64,000 nucleotides of DNA from Sunxiuqinia elliptica (GTDB lineage: Bacteria > Bacteroidota > Bacteroidia > Bacteroidales > Prolixibacteraceae), in NCBI RefSeq assembly GCF_900113005.1, contig NZ_FONW01000006.1, positions 124,001 through 188,000 of the forward strand. Direction: 5' to 3'. The number at the start of each line of letters is the position of its first letter. Position 1 is the stretch's first letter. This document shows positions 43,249 through 51,729 of the stretch, in pieces. The position numbers and the translations under genes were made by a program. Under the pieces are notes generated by a model. The model saw only the letters and a list, made by a program, of their open reading frames with translations. It made no database searches and was not told where the DNA came from.

Positions 43249-44454
43249 TTAATATTTCGGAAGCGCTTGGTAACGGGCTAAGCCACCTTTACTTGTTTCT
43301 TTGTAGTGCGCAGACAGGTCTTTCCCGGTTTGATACATGGTTTCGACAACTTCGTCGAAACTAATCCGGTGATGTCCATCACTCATCAATGCGTAAGTGT
43401 TGTGGGCAAGCGCACGCTCGGCAGCCATGGCATTCCGCTCAATGCATGGAATCTGAACCAGCCCGGCAACCGGATCGCAGGTCAGCCCTAAATGGTGTTC
43501 AAGCCCCATTTCCGCAGCATATTCAATTTGGTTAACGGTTCCGCCCATAAGCTGGGTTGCTGCCGCTGAGGCCATCGCGCAGGCCGTTCCTACTTCGCCT
43601 TGGCAGCCTACTTCTGCTCCCGATATCGAGGCATTATGCTTAACCAGGTTGCCAATTAGCCCGGCAGTTGCCAAAGCCTTATAAATTTGCTTGTTCTTAA
43701 GCTTGTAAACTTTTTTGTAGTATTTCAGTACGGCTGGGACAACACCTGATGCACCGCAGGTTGGAGCCGTGACAATCAAACCGCCTCCTGCATTTTCTTC
43801 TGAGACTGCCAAAGCGTATGCAAATAGTTGCGATCGCTTTTTAAAAGGGCCGGTAAAGTTATCGGCTTTTAGCTTAAAGGCTGCCGCTTTGCGCGGAAGA
43901 TTTAAGCCTCCGGGTAAAGTTCCCTCGCGATGTAAGCCGGTTTTAATCGCCTCATCCATGGTTTTCCACACGGTCGCTAAAAAATCCCAAATATCCGGAC
44001 CTTCTTTTTCTTCGACATACTCCCAAAGCTGCTTGCCATTTTTATGACACCAATCTAAAATATCATCAAGCTTGGTAAGCTCATAAATTGACGATGTTTG
44101 CTGGTTGATGCCTTCTTCTGAAATGGCTCCTCCACCAGTGCTGTAGTATGTTTTGGTACTTTCCACTTGGTCTTTTTCGTCCAGCGCTTCAAATTTAATG
44201 GCATTGGGATGAAAGGGAAGAAAGGTATCCGGTTCCCAGATGATTTCAAGCGGGTAAAGTTTAAAAACTTCGTCCACTGCAAAATCAGTAAGGTGCCCTT
44301 TGCCGGTAGCGGCAAGGCTACCATACAAGGTGCATTTAAAACGCTTAGCTGTGCGGTGTGCTGCCAAAAATTGCTCAGCAGCAATTCTCGGGCCCATCGT
44401 ATGACTGCTTGATGGACCATGTCCAATCCGGTATATTTCGCGAATCGATTTCAT
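43249..44454 (-). CDS. sdaA: L-serine ammonia-lyase (serine dehydratase), iron-sulfur type
   Basis: The 401-aa protein from ATG 44454 (MKSIREIYRIGHGPSSSHTM) fuses the beta and alpha domains in one chain. The Fe-S cysteines are in TAPTCGASGVVPAV, TCDPVAGLVQIPC and the middle of the alpha domain, with GAEVGCQGEVGTACAMA near. A 16-residue in-frame extension to 44502 is not family-like. It converts L-serine to pyruvate and ammonia in the cytoplasm. Confidence 0.93.
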   Translation of the reverse strand: MKSIREIYRIGHGPSSSHTMGPRIAAEQFLAAHRTAKRFKCTLYGSLAATGKGHLTDFAVDEVFKLYPLEIIWEPDTFLPFHPNAIKFEALDEKDQVESTKTYYSTGGGAISEEGINQQTSSIYELTKLDDILDWCHKNGKQLWEYVEEKEGPDIWDFLATVWKTMDEAIKTGLHREGTLPGGLNLPRKAAAFKLKADNFTGPFKKRSQLFAYALAVSEENAGGGLIVTAPTCGASGVVPAVLKYYKKVYKLKNKQIYKALATAGLIGNLVKHNASISGAEVGCQGEVGTACAMASAAATQLMGGTVNQIEYAAEMGLEHHLGLTCDPVAGLVQIPCIERNAMAAERALAHNTYALMSDGHHRISFDEVVETMYQTGKDLSAHYKETSKGGLARYQALPKY

Positions 44455-44936
44455 CTCTTTTGATTGTCTTTTTTCGTTTGCCCCGATACGTGTCGGGTAC
44501 ACTTTCCCATTTTATCTACTTTGTCGCGAGCAAAGCATCTTCCTGTGAGAAAACTTTTATCATGCTCGTTTCATTCGTTTTAATCGTCGGCAAAAAAAGA
44601 AGCATTTTTTTAGATGAATGCTTACAAAAATCAGTATTTGGACGATTTTACCTAAGTTTTACATAGCACAATCATAAGGCTTTTTAGTCAATTCGTCAAA
44701 AGCTGTGGTTTTTCATATTAAAACAGCTTTTGTCAACGCTTTGTTGATCGAAGAATTCCTGTGTTTTCAGGGAAGGGGGATTTTGATAAATGGTTTGTTG
44801 CTAGATTTTTATGCGCATTGTTGTTAATCATGCTTAGAAATCTGCTTTTTAGCTGTCAATTTTTATTAATACCATTAACTTTGTTCTTTGCAATTTCATC
44901 CTGAAGTTGTTTTTTATTGAAAAATAAATTCGTCTT
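44455..44936. other. Intergenic region with small hairpins between sdaA and pepD
   Basis: No gene is seen in these 482 bp. Visible elements are a near-palindrome CCCGATACGTGTCGGG (about 44481-44497), a perfect 10-bp inverted repeat CAAAAGCTGT/ACAGCTTTTG (44697-44706 and 44723-44732), and a -7 box before pepD. Their roles are unknown. Confidence 0.5.
44876..44883 (+). promoter_or_regulatory. Putative -7 box (TAACTTTG) for pepD
   Basis: TAACTTTG fits TAnnTTTG and ends 53 bp before the ATG at 44937. No clear -33 element. Confidence 0.4.
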
Positions 44937-46391
44937 ATGAGAAAATTGGAAAACCTTAGTCCGCAACCACTGTGGAAATACTTTGAAGATATTTGCCAGG
45001 TTCCTCGACCTTCAAAAAAAGAGGAGAAAATTCGTGCTTTCTTGCTGGAGTTTGCAGCTAAAAATGGGCTGGAAGCTTTAACCGATGAGATTGGCAATGT
45101 GCTTATTCGCAAACCAGCCACTCCGGGAAAGGAAAACGTACCCACAGTGATTCTGCAATCGCACATGGATATGGTGTGTGAGAAGAATAGCGACAAGGTT
45201 TTTAATTTTGATACGGACGCTATTGTCCCCATTATTGACGGAGATTGGGTTAAAGCCGACGGAACAACTTTAGGGTCTGATGATGGCATTGGGATTGCCG
45301 CACAGATGGCCGTTCTGACTACTACAGACATTGCTCATGGCCCAATTGAATGTTTGGTTACTGTGGATGAGGAAACAGGACTAAGCGGGGCTTTTGCTTT
45401 GCAACCAGGGTTCTTGACCGGAAAGGTTCTGATCAATCTCGATTCGGAAGATGATGGTGAACTGTTTATTGGTTGTGCTGGAGGAATTGACACCCTTGGC
45501 ACACTTACCGTGGAGAAGGAAAAGACACCCGGAAAATCCTTCGGCATGAAAATCATGGTGAAAGGCCTGATGGGAGGACACTCCGGTGACGATATTCATA
45601 AGGGAAGAGGTAACGCCGTAAAAATTCTAACTCGCTTTTTGTGGAAAGCTGTTCGTCAGTTTGGCGTACGCATCGCTGAGTTCGATGGTGGGAACTTGCG
45701 CAATGCTATTGCTCGCGAAGCTTGGGCTACGGTGATCGTTCCCAACGTTCAGAAAGAGCAGTTGGTGGCTGAAATCAACATGTTCTCTGCGGATGTTGAG
45801 TTCGAATATGAACGTACTGAGCCCAATTTAGTTGTGGATCAAAGTTCAGTAGCCGTGCCCTCAAAAGTGCTTACTCAAGCTAGCCAGGAACGTCTTTTGA
45901 ACTTACTCTATGGTTGTCCTCACGGCGTTTTGGAAATGAGCACTCGCATGAAGGATATGGTGGAAACTTCAACCAACTTGGCTTCGGTTAAATTTGTTGA
46001 TGATACGCAGATACTAATTACCACCAGCCAGCGTAGTGAAATTGAAAGCCGGAAATATTTTGCTTCAGAAATGGTTCGTTCTGTCTTTGAATTGGCGGGC
46101 GCTGAGGTTAAAAACTCTGATGGTTACCCGGGCTGGACCCCAAATCCAGGCAGCCCTATTCTGAAGGTTGCTGTAGATTCGTACGAGCGTTTGTTTAATG
46201 ATAAGCCGATTGTTCGCTCAATTCACGCTGGTTTGGAATGTGGACTGTTTTTGCAAAAGTATCCCGGATTAGACATGGTTTCCATTGGGCCGACAATTCG
46301 TGGAGCACATTCTCCAGACGAACGAATTAACATACATACGGTTGAGCGCTTTTGGAACCATCTGGTTGATATGCTCGAAACACTTTCCTAG
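44937..46391 (+). CDS. pepD: Aminoacyl-histidine dipeptidase (PepD-type, M20)
   Basis: The 484-aa M20 metallopeptidase has zinc-binding motifs LQSHMDMVCEKN, GSDDGIGIAAQMAVL, VDEETGLSGAFAL and the lid-domain MGGHSGDDIHKGRGNAV, and near the end ECGLFLQKYPGLDMVSIGP. It cleaves Xaa-His dipeptides and related short peptides in the cytoplasm. It stands alone with a promoter of its own. Confidence 0.93.
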   Translation: MRKLENLSPQPLWKYFEDICQVPRPSKKEEKIRAFLLEFAAKNGLEALTDEIGNVLIRKPATPGKENVPTVILQSHMDMVCEKNSDKVFNFDTDAIVPIIDGDWVKADGTTLGSDDGIGIAAQMAVLTTTDIAHGPIECLVTVDEETGLSGAFALQPGFLTGKVLINLDSEDDGELFIGCAGGIDTLGTLTVEKEKTPGKSFGMKIMVKGLMGGHSGDDIHKGRGNAVKILTRFLWKAVRQFGVRIAEFDGGNLRNAIAREAWATVIVPNVQKEQLVAEINMFSADVEFEYERTEPNLVVDQSSVAVPSKVLTQASQERLLNLLYGCPHGVLEMSTRMKDMVETSTNLASVKFVDDTQILITTSQRSEIESRKYFASEMVRSVFELAGAEVKNSDGYPGWTPNPGSPILKVAVDSYERLFNDKPIVRSIHAGLECGLFLQKYPGLDMVSIGPTIRGAHSPDERINIHTVERFWNHLVDMLETLS

Positions 46392-46456
46392 TTTTTATTG
46401 TTTGATATCATTCTGTTAAGCATATTCTAGATCGCTGTTTTGCTTAAAGTTGTGAT

Positions 46457-46478
46457 AATAAGACAAATTGGTCTTATT
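46457..46478. promoter_or_regulatory. Operator-like palindrome AATAAGAC-N6-GTCTTATT
   Basis: Perfect 8-bp arms (46457-46464 and 46471-46478) with a 6-nt spacer lie 30 bp upstream of the -33 element of the YceI operon. The spacing suits a winged-helix dimer; the Rrf2 protein encoded in the operon is the obvious candidate. Confidence 0.45.
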
Positions 46479-46507
46479 CTAAATTGAGGAAATTGATGTT
46501 TCCCTCA

Positions 46508-46567
46508 TTTGTGGGAATGTAAAATGTTTTTATGTTTGTCCTACTAAAATAGTAGGAAAGGTAGGAC
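46508..46567 (+). promoter_or_regulatory. Strong Bacteroidota promoter with overlapping inverted repeats, YceI operon
   Basis: TTTG (46508-46511), a 19-bp spacer and TATGTTTG (46531-46538) is a full -33/-7 promoter. Around the start site lie CCTACT-AAAAT-AGTAGG (46540-46556) and the wider pair GTCCTAC (46538-46544)/GTAGGAC (46561-46567), which end just before the ATG at 46571. A repressor bound there would block polymerase. Confidence 0.65.
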
Positions 46568-46570
46568 AAT

Positions 46571-47152
46571 ATGAAGAGAATGAAGGACATTTTACGTTTG
46601 GGTACGTTAATAGCCGTACTTTTTTTAGGAATTCAGAACCTGGCAGTAGCGCAGGTTTCATATATGCTAGATGAAGCTGAGAGTTCAGCATTTGTTCGAG
46701 GTACTTCAACAATACATGATTGGGAAATGAAAGTTGAGCAGCTTCAGGGAAGCATTACGCTTGCTGAAGCTGGCTCAATTAACTCCTTGCAAAAAGGAAA
46801 TTTCCAAACGAATGTTGAATCGCTAAAAAGCGATCGTAACCTAATGAACAAGAAGACTTACGAAGCACTTAAGTCAAAAAAACATCCTCAAATTACTGTT
46901 CAGGTAAACAGTGTCAAAGAAGTGCAAGGAAAGTTGGTGGCCAACCTGGTAGTAACAATTGCCGGGCAAACCCAAAAGGTCACTGACGAAATTGAATTGA
47001 AGACCCTTGCGAACCAAGCTCTAAGTGTCCAGGGAATACTGGACTTGAAAATGACAAGTTACCAGGTAGAACCACCCGTCGCTTTAATGGGAACCATTAA
47101 GACCGATGACGAGGTGAAGGTCGCTTATCATTTAATTTTCAAACAGAAGTAA
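46571..47152 (+). CDS. YceI-family periplasmic protein
   Basis: The 193-aa protein has a signal peptide (residues ~1-27, ending LAVAQ) and a YceI lipocalin-like domain (STIHDWEMKVEQLQG, LKSKKHPQITVQVNSV, KMTSYQVEPPVALMGTIKTD). YceI proteins bind isoprenoid lipids such as quinones or polyprenols in the periplasm. It is first in an operon with a porin, a second YceI-like lipoprotein and an Rrf2 regulator. Confidence 0.87.
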   Translation: MKRMKDILRLGTLIAVLFLGIQNLAVAQVSYMLDEAESSAFVRGTSTIHDWEMKVEQLQGSITLAEAGSINSLQKGNFQTNVESLKSDRNLMNKKTYEALKSKKHPQITVQVNSVKEVQGKLVANLVVTIAGQTQKVTDEIELKTLANQALSVQGILDLKMTSYQVEPPVALMGTIKTDDEVKVAYHLIFKQK

Positions 47153-47215
47153 CTCGTAAGTCACCAACATAAAAAGGCTTACGCGTAATATTTAACCATT
47201 TTAATTTTATCGAAA

Positions 47216-48382
47216 ATGAAAAAGATTTCATTGATTTTTGCCGTATTATTTATGGCTGTGATAGCATCTGGTCAAAATTTCGAGCAACCAAAAGTTAGCG
47301 CAGAAGATTTTGACGGTGTAGAAGTGAAAGTGGGAGGTGATTTTGCTATTCAGTTGCAGTCGCTTGATCATGAAGCGCCGGTTGAATTAATTGATCTTAA
47401 AAATAACTTTAATTTACCAACTGCCAATCTTAATCTGACTACACGGTTGGCTCCCGGAATTCAGCTTCACATCAACAATTATTTATCCTCACGTCACCAC
47501 AACGAAACATGGGTTGAAGGTGGTTATTTGACGATTGATAAGTTGCCGTTTTTGCCCGCTTCTGACGGCGTTATGGAGTATTTAACCATCAAGGCTGGGG
47601 TAATGATGCCTAACTATGGTGATGCTCATTTTTACCGCAGTAACAATGCAGCCGTGTTAAACAACCCTTTTGTAGGAAACTGGATTATGGATGCGTTTAC
47701 CAACAATCCAGGCTTGGAAGTTATGTACCGCAACAAAGGATTCTTGGCGGTTCTTGGAACCAATAATGGCCGGATGAATTATGGTCGCGGAAATGATATT
47801 GGTGAGGATTTGGTTTTCAACTGGAAGTTGGGATACGATACCGATATCAACGAAGACCTGCGGGTTCGGGCAACTGTTTCGGGCTATCATGTTGGAGAAG
47901 GACATAGTGGATCTTACCTGTGGGATGGTGACCGTGCCGGGGCACGTTATTACAATGTAATGCAAACTGCTGATGCCGAAGGAGACAACTTCCGTTCAGG
48001 TCGTTGGAGTCCAGGAAGTGGCCAATCGGAAATGAATAGCTATATGGCCAACTTGTTTGTGAAATTCCACGGATTGGAAGTGTTCGGAATTTATGAAGAC
48101 ATGAAGGGGGTGAAGCGTGATGTTGATCAACATTTTACGCAGACCGCTTTGCAAGCTATTTATCGTTTCGGAAGCTTTTATGTGGGAACACGTTTGAATA
48201 AGGTTTCAGACCACAATGATTCTTCTGTAAAACGCACCAATATTGGTGGAGGATGGTACATGGTTGATAATGTACTTGTGAAGTTAGACTATGTGAATCA
48301 AAAGTATGAAGGCGTTGCTCATGGAGCTATCGATGGAGGTAAATTCGATGGTTTGGTAATTGAAGCAGCCATCTCTTTTTAA
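47216..48382 (+). CDS. Outer-membrane porin-like beta-barrel protein
   Basis: The 388-aa protein has a signal peptide (MKKISLIFAVLFMAVIASGQ), a barrel pattern of alternating strands (NLTTRLAPGIQLHINNYLSS, LRVRATVSGYHVGEGHSGS) and a final strand ending in Phe (GLVIEAAISF). It resembles uncharacterised Bacteroidota porins. The pairing with YceI proteins and an Rrf2 regulator suggests uptake or efflux linked to redox or iron status (inference). Confidence 0.78.
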   Translation: MKKISLIFAVLFMAVIASGQNFEQPKVSAEDFDGVEVKVGGDFAIQLQSLDHEAPVELIDLKNNFNLPTANLNLTTRLAPGIQLHINNYLSSRHHNETWVEGGYLTIDKLPFLPASDGVMEYLTIKAGVMMPNYGDAHFYRSNNAAVLNNPFVGNWIMDAFTNNPGLEVMYRNKGFLAVLGTNNGRMNYGRGNDIGEDLVFNWKLGYDTDINEDLRVRATVSGYHVGEGHSGSYLWDGDRAGARYYNVMQTADAEGDNFRSGRWSPGSGQSEMNSYMANLFVKFHGLEVFGIYEDMKGVKRDVDQHFTQTALQAIYRFGSFYVGTRLNKVSDHNDSSVKRTNIGGGWYMVDNVLVKLDYVNQKYEGVAHGAIDGGKFDGLVIEAAISF

Positions 48383-48407
48383 CGATTGATTAACTCGTTT
48401 GATAAGA

Positions 48408-48430
48408 CCGCCCGGAATTTTCCGGGCGGA
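48408..48430 (+). terminator. Intra-operon hairpin after the porin gene
   Basis: CCGCCCGGA-ATTT-TCCGGGCGG is a perfect 9-bp G/C-rich stem with a 4-nt loop followed by ATTTTCACTTTTT. As it lies before two further same-strand genes, it may work as a partial terminator that lowers their expression. Confidence 0.7.
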
Positions 48431-48453
48431 TTTTCACTTTTTGAATTATTGAG

Positions 48454-49026
48454 ATGAAAGCTCCTTGGATAATTATTGGTGTGTTATTGATGTTGTCCTG
48501 TCAGGCAGCCGGAAGTGGATCTTCGGGAGAGAAGGATCCCTTCAGTAAATACATGTTTGATCAGGTCCATATTCAGGGGAAAACCAATGTGAACAGTTTT
48601 CATCTGGAATATCGCGAGGATGAGTTTTGCCGGGTTCCAGGTGATTTAAATGCAAAGAATACCAATTTAGAAATTGATATTCCGGCAGCACAAGTAGAGG
48701 CTGATTCACAGGTTATGTTGAAGGATTTTTTAGAGCTAATTAATGCGGCAGAGTATCCTAATATCAGTATTGAGATTGCACGCAACGAGATTAGCTTTCA
48801 GCATGCTGAAGAAGAGACGAAGCTGATTGAGTTGAGCTTAAATGGGATCAAAAAACAATTTGAATGTACGACCTATACGCAGGCATGCTTCGGAGACCAG
48901 TGGTGTTTGAATGGGCAGCTTAAAATAAGATTGACTGATTTCGATATAGAGCCGCCTCACAAGTTTTTGGGTTTAGTGAAGGTGAAGGACGAAATATTTA
49001 TTAATTTTAGAATCTTATTTTCATAA
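48454..49026 (+). CDS. YceI-like lipoprotein
   Basis: The 190-aa protein has an SPII signal (MKAPWIIIGVLLMLSCQAAG; lipobox LLSC-like, Cys16) and a YceI-type domain (GKTNVNSFHLEYRED, LKDFLELINAAEYPNISIEI, TDFDIEPPHKFLGLVKVKD). It is a distant paralogue of the protein at 46571 (both end with the same fold pattern, IEPPHKFLG versus VEPPVALMG). It is probably a membrane-anchored partner. Confidence 0.8.
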   Translation: MKAPWIIIGVLLMLSCQAAGSGSSGEKDPFSKYMFDQVHIQGKTNVNSFHLEYREDEFCRVPGDLNAKNTNLEIDIPAAQVEADSQVMLKDFLELINAAEYPNISIEIARNEISFQHAEEETKLIELSLNGIKKQFECTTYTQACFGDQWCLNGQLKIRLTDFDIEPPHKFLGLVKVKDEIFINFRILFS

Positions 49027-49044
49027 AAACCAAAAAACGAACCG

Positions 49045-49464
49045 TTGAAGTTTAGTACTAAAACCCGATATGGAATTCGTGCTATGCTTGAAATTGCAAA
49101 AGACGAATCTCAAAGTGGTGTTTTTCAGAAGGATATTGCGGCCAATCAAGACATCTCTGTAAAATACCTCGACCAAATTATACATGCCTTAAAAGTAGCT
49201 GGATTAATCATTAATCTGAAAGGTAGGAAGAGTGGTTATATCCTTACCCGCAAAGCATCCGAAATAACAATGCTTGATATACATAATGCCTTTGAGCCAG
49301 GAATTTGTGTGATTGATTGTTTGGCCAAAAGTTTTGATTGTGAGCGAAAGTCCTTCTGCGAGGTGATCGGCTTTTGGGAAAAGCTGAATCATATGGTGGT
49401 TGACTATTTTGAGCAGGTTACTTTAGAAGATCTCCGTTCTGGAAAAATTAAATTAGACCAATAA
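49045..49464 (+). CDS. Rrf2-family transcriptional regulator with Fe-S ligand cysteines
   Basis: The 139-aa protein begins at a TTG (49045; MKFSTKTRYGIRAMLEIAKD), a start set by the conserved Rrf2 N-terminus. It has a winged HTH (ISVKYLDQIIHALKVAGLI) and then RGRKSGYIL-like GRKSGYILTRKA. Cys92, Cys99 and Cys105 (IDCLAKSFDCERKSFCEV) match the cluster ligands of IscR/NsrR types, so it probably senses Fe-S, NO or oxidants. It is last in the operon and likely autoregulates through the palindromes at 46457-46567. Its 3' end overlaps the convergent gene by 17 bp. Confidence 0.88.
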   Translation: MKFSTKTRYGIRAMLEIAKDESQSGVFQKDIAANQDISVKYLDQIIHALKVAGLIINLKGRKSGYILTRKASEITMLDIHNAFEPGICVIDCLAKSFDCERKSFCEVIGFWEKLNHMVVDYFEQVTLEDLRSGKIKLDQ

Positions 49465-49843
49465 GGTGGGGTTTAGTGTGTGGGCTTAACCACTCTAATG
49501 CGGTATCTCTTTCCGAAAATATTTTTATTGAAAACTTTGTTGAATCAATTTGATCCTTAAAAAGCATCGCTAAGGCTATTCCCTTGGGAGTATCGCTTAC
49601 ATAGGCGATTTTTACTTTGGAAAAACCTGCCAGGTATAGGTTGCAATAATGAGCTAGTTTATCAATCTCAGATGGTTTTATGGTGGGTAAAGCCTTACCA
49701 TGATCCTGCAGAATACGAATGGTATCTGTTGTCACATTATTTGCAAGGTATTGAAAGTATTCTTCAAATACCGATAATGGTGTCTCACCATAAAAACGGG
49801 CATGGATGATACCCATTTTTTCTTTTACTGTAAATTTATTCAT
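49448..49843 (-). CDS. STAS/SpoIIAA-like protein of unknown function
   Basis: The 131-aa soluble protein (MNKFTVKEKMGIIHARFYGE, FSKVKIAYVSDTPKGIALAM, IKIFSERDTALEWLSPHTKP) has the strand/helix order of SpoIIAA-like STAS domains found widely in Bacteroidota. No phosphorylatable DSSG motif is seen, so it is not a classical anti-anti-sigma factor. Confidence 0.65.
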   Translation of the reverse strand: MNKFTVKEKMGIIHARFYGETPLSVFEEYFQYLANNVTTDTIRILQDHGKALPTIKPSEIDKLAHYCNLYLAGFSKVKIAYVSDTPKGIALAMLFKDQIDSTKFSIKIFSERDTALEWLSPHTKPHLIGLI

Positions 49844-50188
49844 TAGACGCGCACAATAAAACCGTAATAAATATACCGTTTTTTTGTTAAAAACAATATA
49901 CTGTTGTCGAATTAAAATCTGCTATTTACACTATTGTTCAAATAGTTTTACTCAGCTCTCGAAGTTTTGATTATTGTTTATAATCAAAACAAACTCTCTT
50001 TCATGTTTTTAAAGGCTTGGGAAGTTGTTTGTCGGTCTGCTTTTCTTGAAACGAAAGCGAAAATAAAAGGTTCAATTCAGTGGAAAGAAAATATAGTTTT
50101 TTTTGTGGGTTGCATTGGAAAGTATTGGCGAACTTGTGCATGGAAAATGAAAAAGCCTGACGCTGGGCCAGGCTTTAGTTATTGTGGT
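49844..50188. other. Intergenic region between two minus-strand genes
   Basis: No gene is supported here. The only clear element is the terminator at 50152-50176. A plus-strand frame of 170 codons from 49967 runs antisense into the dehydrogenase gene and is not believed. Confidence 0.45.
50152..50176 (-). terminator. Rho-independent terminator of the dehydrogenase gene
   Basis: On the minus strand AAAGCCTG-GCCCAGCGT-CAGGCTTT is a perfect 8-bp stem followed by TTCATTTTCC. It lies 13 bp after the stop of the gene ending at 50189. Confidence 0.75.
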
Positions 50189-51388
50189 TTAATAATCCAT
50201 TTCAAGGTTCGTATCATGAATTTCATGCCAGGGAAGTCCATGTTCGTTAAGAGCTTCCATGAATGGATCTGGATCAAACTCTTCAACATTAAACACCCCT
50301 TCCTGCTTCCACAGTCCTTTCAAATACATCATGGCGCCAATCATTGCGGGAACACCAGTGGTGTAGCTGACGGCCTGAGTACCTGTTTCGGCATAGGCTA
50401 CTTCATGATCGCAGTTGTTGTAAACGTAATAGGTCTTTTCTTTTCCATCTTTCAATCCTTTGATACGACAACCAATTGAGGTTTGTCCTTTGTAGTTTTC
50501 GCCCAAATCACCAGGATTTGGTAAAACAGCTTTTAAGAATTGAATAGGAACGATTTCTCTTCCTTCATACATAACTGGTTCAATACCTGCCATGCCAATA
50601 TTTTGGATCACACGAAGGTGGGTGAGGTATTCCTGTCCAAAAGTCATCCAGAACCTGGCTTGCTTAATGGTTGGGAAATTTTTAACCAGTGACTCCAATT
50701 CTTCGTGGTAAATTAGGTACGATTCTTTAGGGCCAATATTAGGATAATTAAGTGGCTTGTGGATTTCGTGTGGTTCAGTTTCAATCCACTCACCATCTTT
50801 CCAGTATTTTCCTTTTTGGGTTACTTCCCGGATATTAATCTCGGGATTGAAGTTGGTTGCAAAAGCTTTCCCATGATCGCCCGCGTTGCAGTCAACAATG
50901 TCCAGGTAATGAACCTCATCAAAGTGATGTTTGGCTGCGTGAGCTGTAAAAATACTGGTAACCCCCGGATCAAAGCCACAACCCAAAATAGCTGTAATTC
51001 CGGCTTCTTTAAAGCGATTCTGGTAAGCCCATTGCCATTTGTATTCAAATTTGGCTTCATCCTTGGGTTCGTAGTTCGCTGTATCAAGATAGCTTACTTC
51101 AGTTTCCAGACAAGCATCCATAATTGGAAGATCTTGGTATGGAAGAGCAACATTAACAACCAAGTCAGGTTTGAAACTCCGGATTAGCTCAACCAATTGA
51201 GGGACATTTTCAGCATCAACCTGGGCGGTCTTTATCCGGTTACCGCCAATTTTGTTTGCAATTTCATCACACTTGGCTTTGGTTCGGCTAGCCAGCATGA
51301 TTTCCGTAAAAACTTCAGGGAGTGCGGCCATTTTGTGAGCAACAACTGTTCCCACACCGCCAGCACCAATTATCAATACTTTTCCCAT
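50189..51388 (-). CDS. Saccharopine dehydrogenase family, carboxynorspermidine dehydrogenase-like
   Basis: The 399-aa protein has an N-terminal Rossmann motif VLIIGAGGVGTVVAHKMAAL, then DLVVNVALPYQDLPIMDACL, YEPKDEAKFEYKWQWAYQ and ILGCGFDPGVTSIFTAHA, the pattern of carboxynorspermidine dehydrogenases (Lys1-like). These make carboxy(nor)spermidine from a diamine and aspartate semialdehyde in the alternative spermidine pathway. The decarboxylase partner is not in the window. It is monocistronic with its own terminator. Confidence 0.88.
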   Translation of the reverse strand: MGKVLIIGAGGVGTVVAHKMAALPEVFTEIMLASRTKAKCDEIANKIGGNRIKTAQVDAENVPQLVELIRSFKPDLVVNVALPYQDLPIMDACLETEVSYLDTANYEPKDEAKFEYKWQWAYQNRFKEAGITAILGCGFDPGVTSIFTAHAAKHHFDEVHYLDIVDCNAGDHGKAFATNFNPEINIREVTQKGKYWKDGEWIETEPHEIHKPLNYPNIGPKESYLIYHEELESLVKNFPTIKQARFWMTFGQEYLTHLRVIQNIGMAGIEPVMYEGREIVPIQFLKAVLPNPGDLGENYKGQTSIGCRIKGLKDGKEKTYYVYNNCDHEVAYAETGTQAVSYTTGVPAMIGAMMYLKGLWKQEGVFNVEEFDPDPFMEALNEHGLPWHEIHDTNLEMDY

Positions 51389-51684
51389 TGATTCTTTCTT
51401 TTTTACATTAAATTATTTCGCCCCAAAGGAACTAAATTTTTTTAATATTGGTGAAACACTTTATAAACGAAAATATAAAAAATACTTTCTTTTTAAAAGA
51501 CTGTTTTGTAGGAAGTTATTTCGTGTATGTTGTTTGAGTAATTAACTCTTCAAAAACTGATGATATTAGCATTCCAGCTTTTATGAACTGGTTGTTTTCT
51601 GACTAAAAATAACGAAATAGCTACCTTTTTCTTACAATTTCTTAATCCTGTAACGCCTTGCCTACAATCTTGTTTTAAAATGTG
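51389..51684. other. Intergenic region between divergent dehydrogenase and cysH genes
   Basis: These 296 bp are strongly A/T-rich. I see no SAM riboswitch or T-box here despite the sulfur gene downstream; only the cysH -7 box at its right edge. Confidence 0.4.
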
Positions 51685-51692
51685 TACTTTTG
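51685..51692 (+). promoter_or_regulatory. Putative -7 box (TACTTTTG) for cysH
   Basis: TACTTTTG is a full TAnnTTTG match 37 bp before the ATG at 51730. It also argues against an earlier in-frame ATG at 51682, which would lie upstream of the transcription start. Confidence 0.5.
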
Positions 51693-51729
51693 TGAAACAT
51701 GTTGTTTTTTTAAAAGAAAGGATAAGCAT

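Noticed and set aside
49967-50479. 170-codon plus-strand frame
   Set aside because: More than half is antisense to the well-supported carboxynorspermidine dehydrogenase gene, it crosses that gene's terminator, and it has no family-like sequence.
51389-51729. SAM riboswitch or T-box ahead of cysH
   Set aside because: None of the conserved core sequences of these RNAs could be found; only a -7 box is visible.
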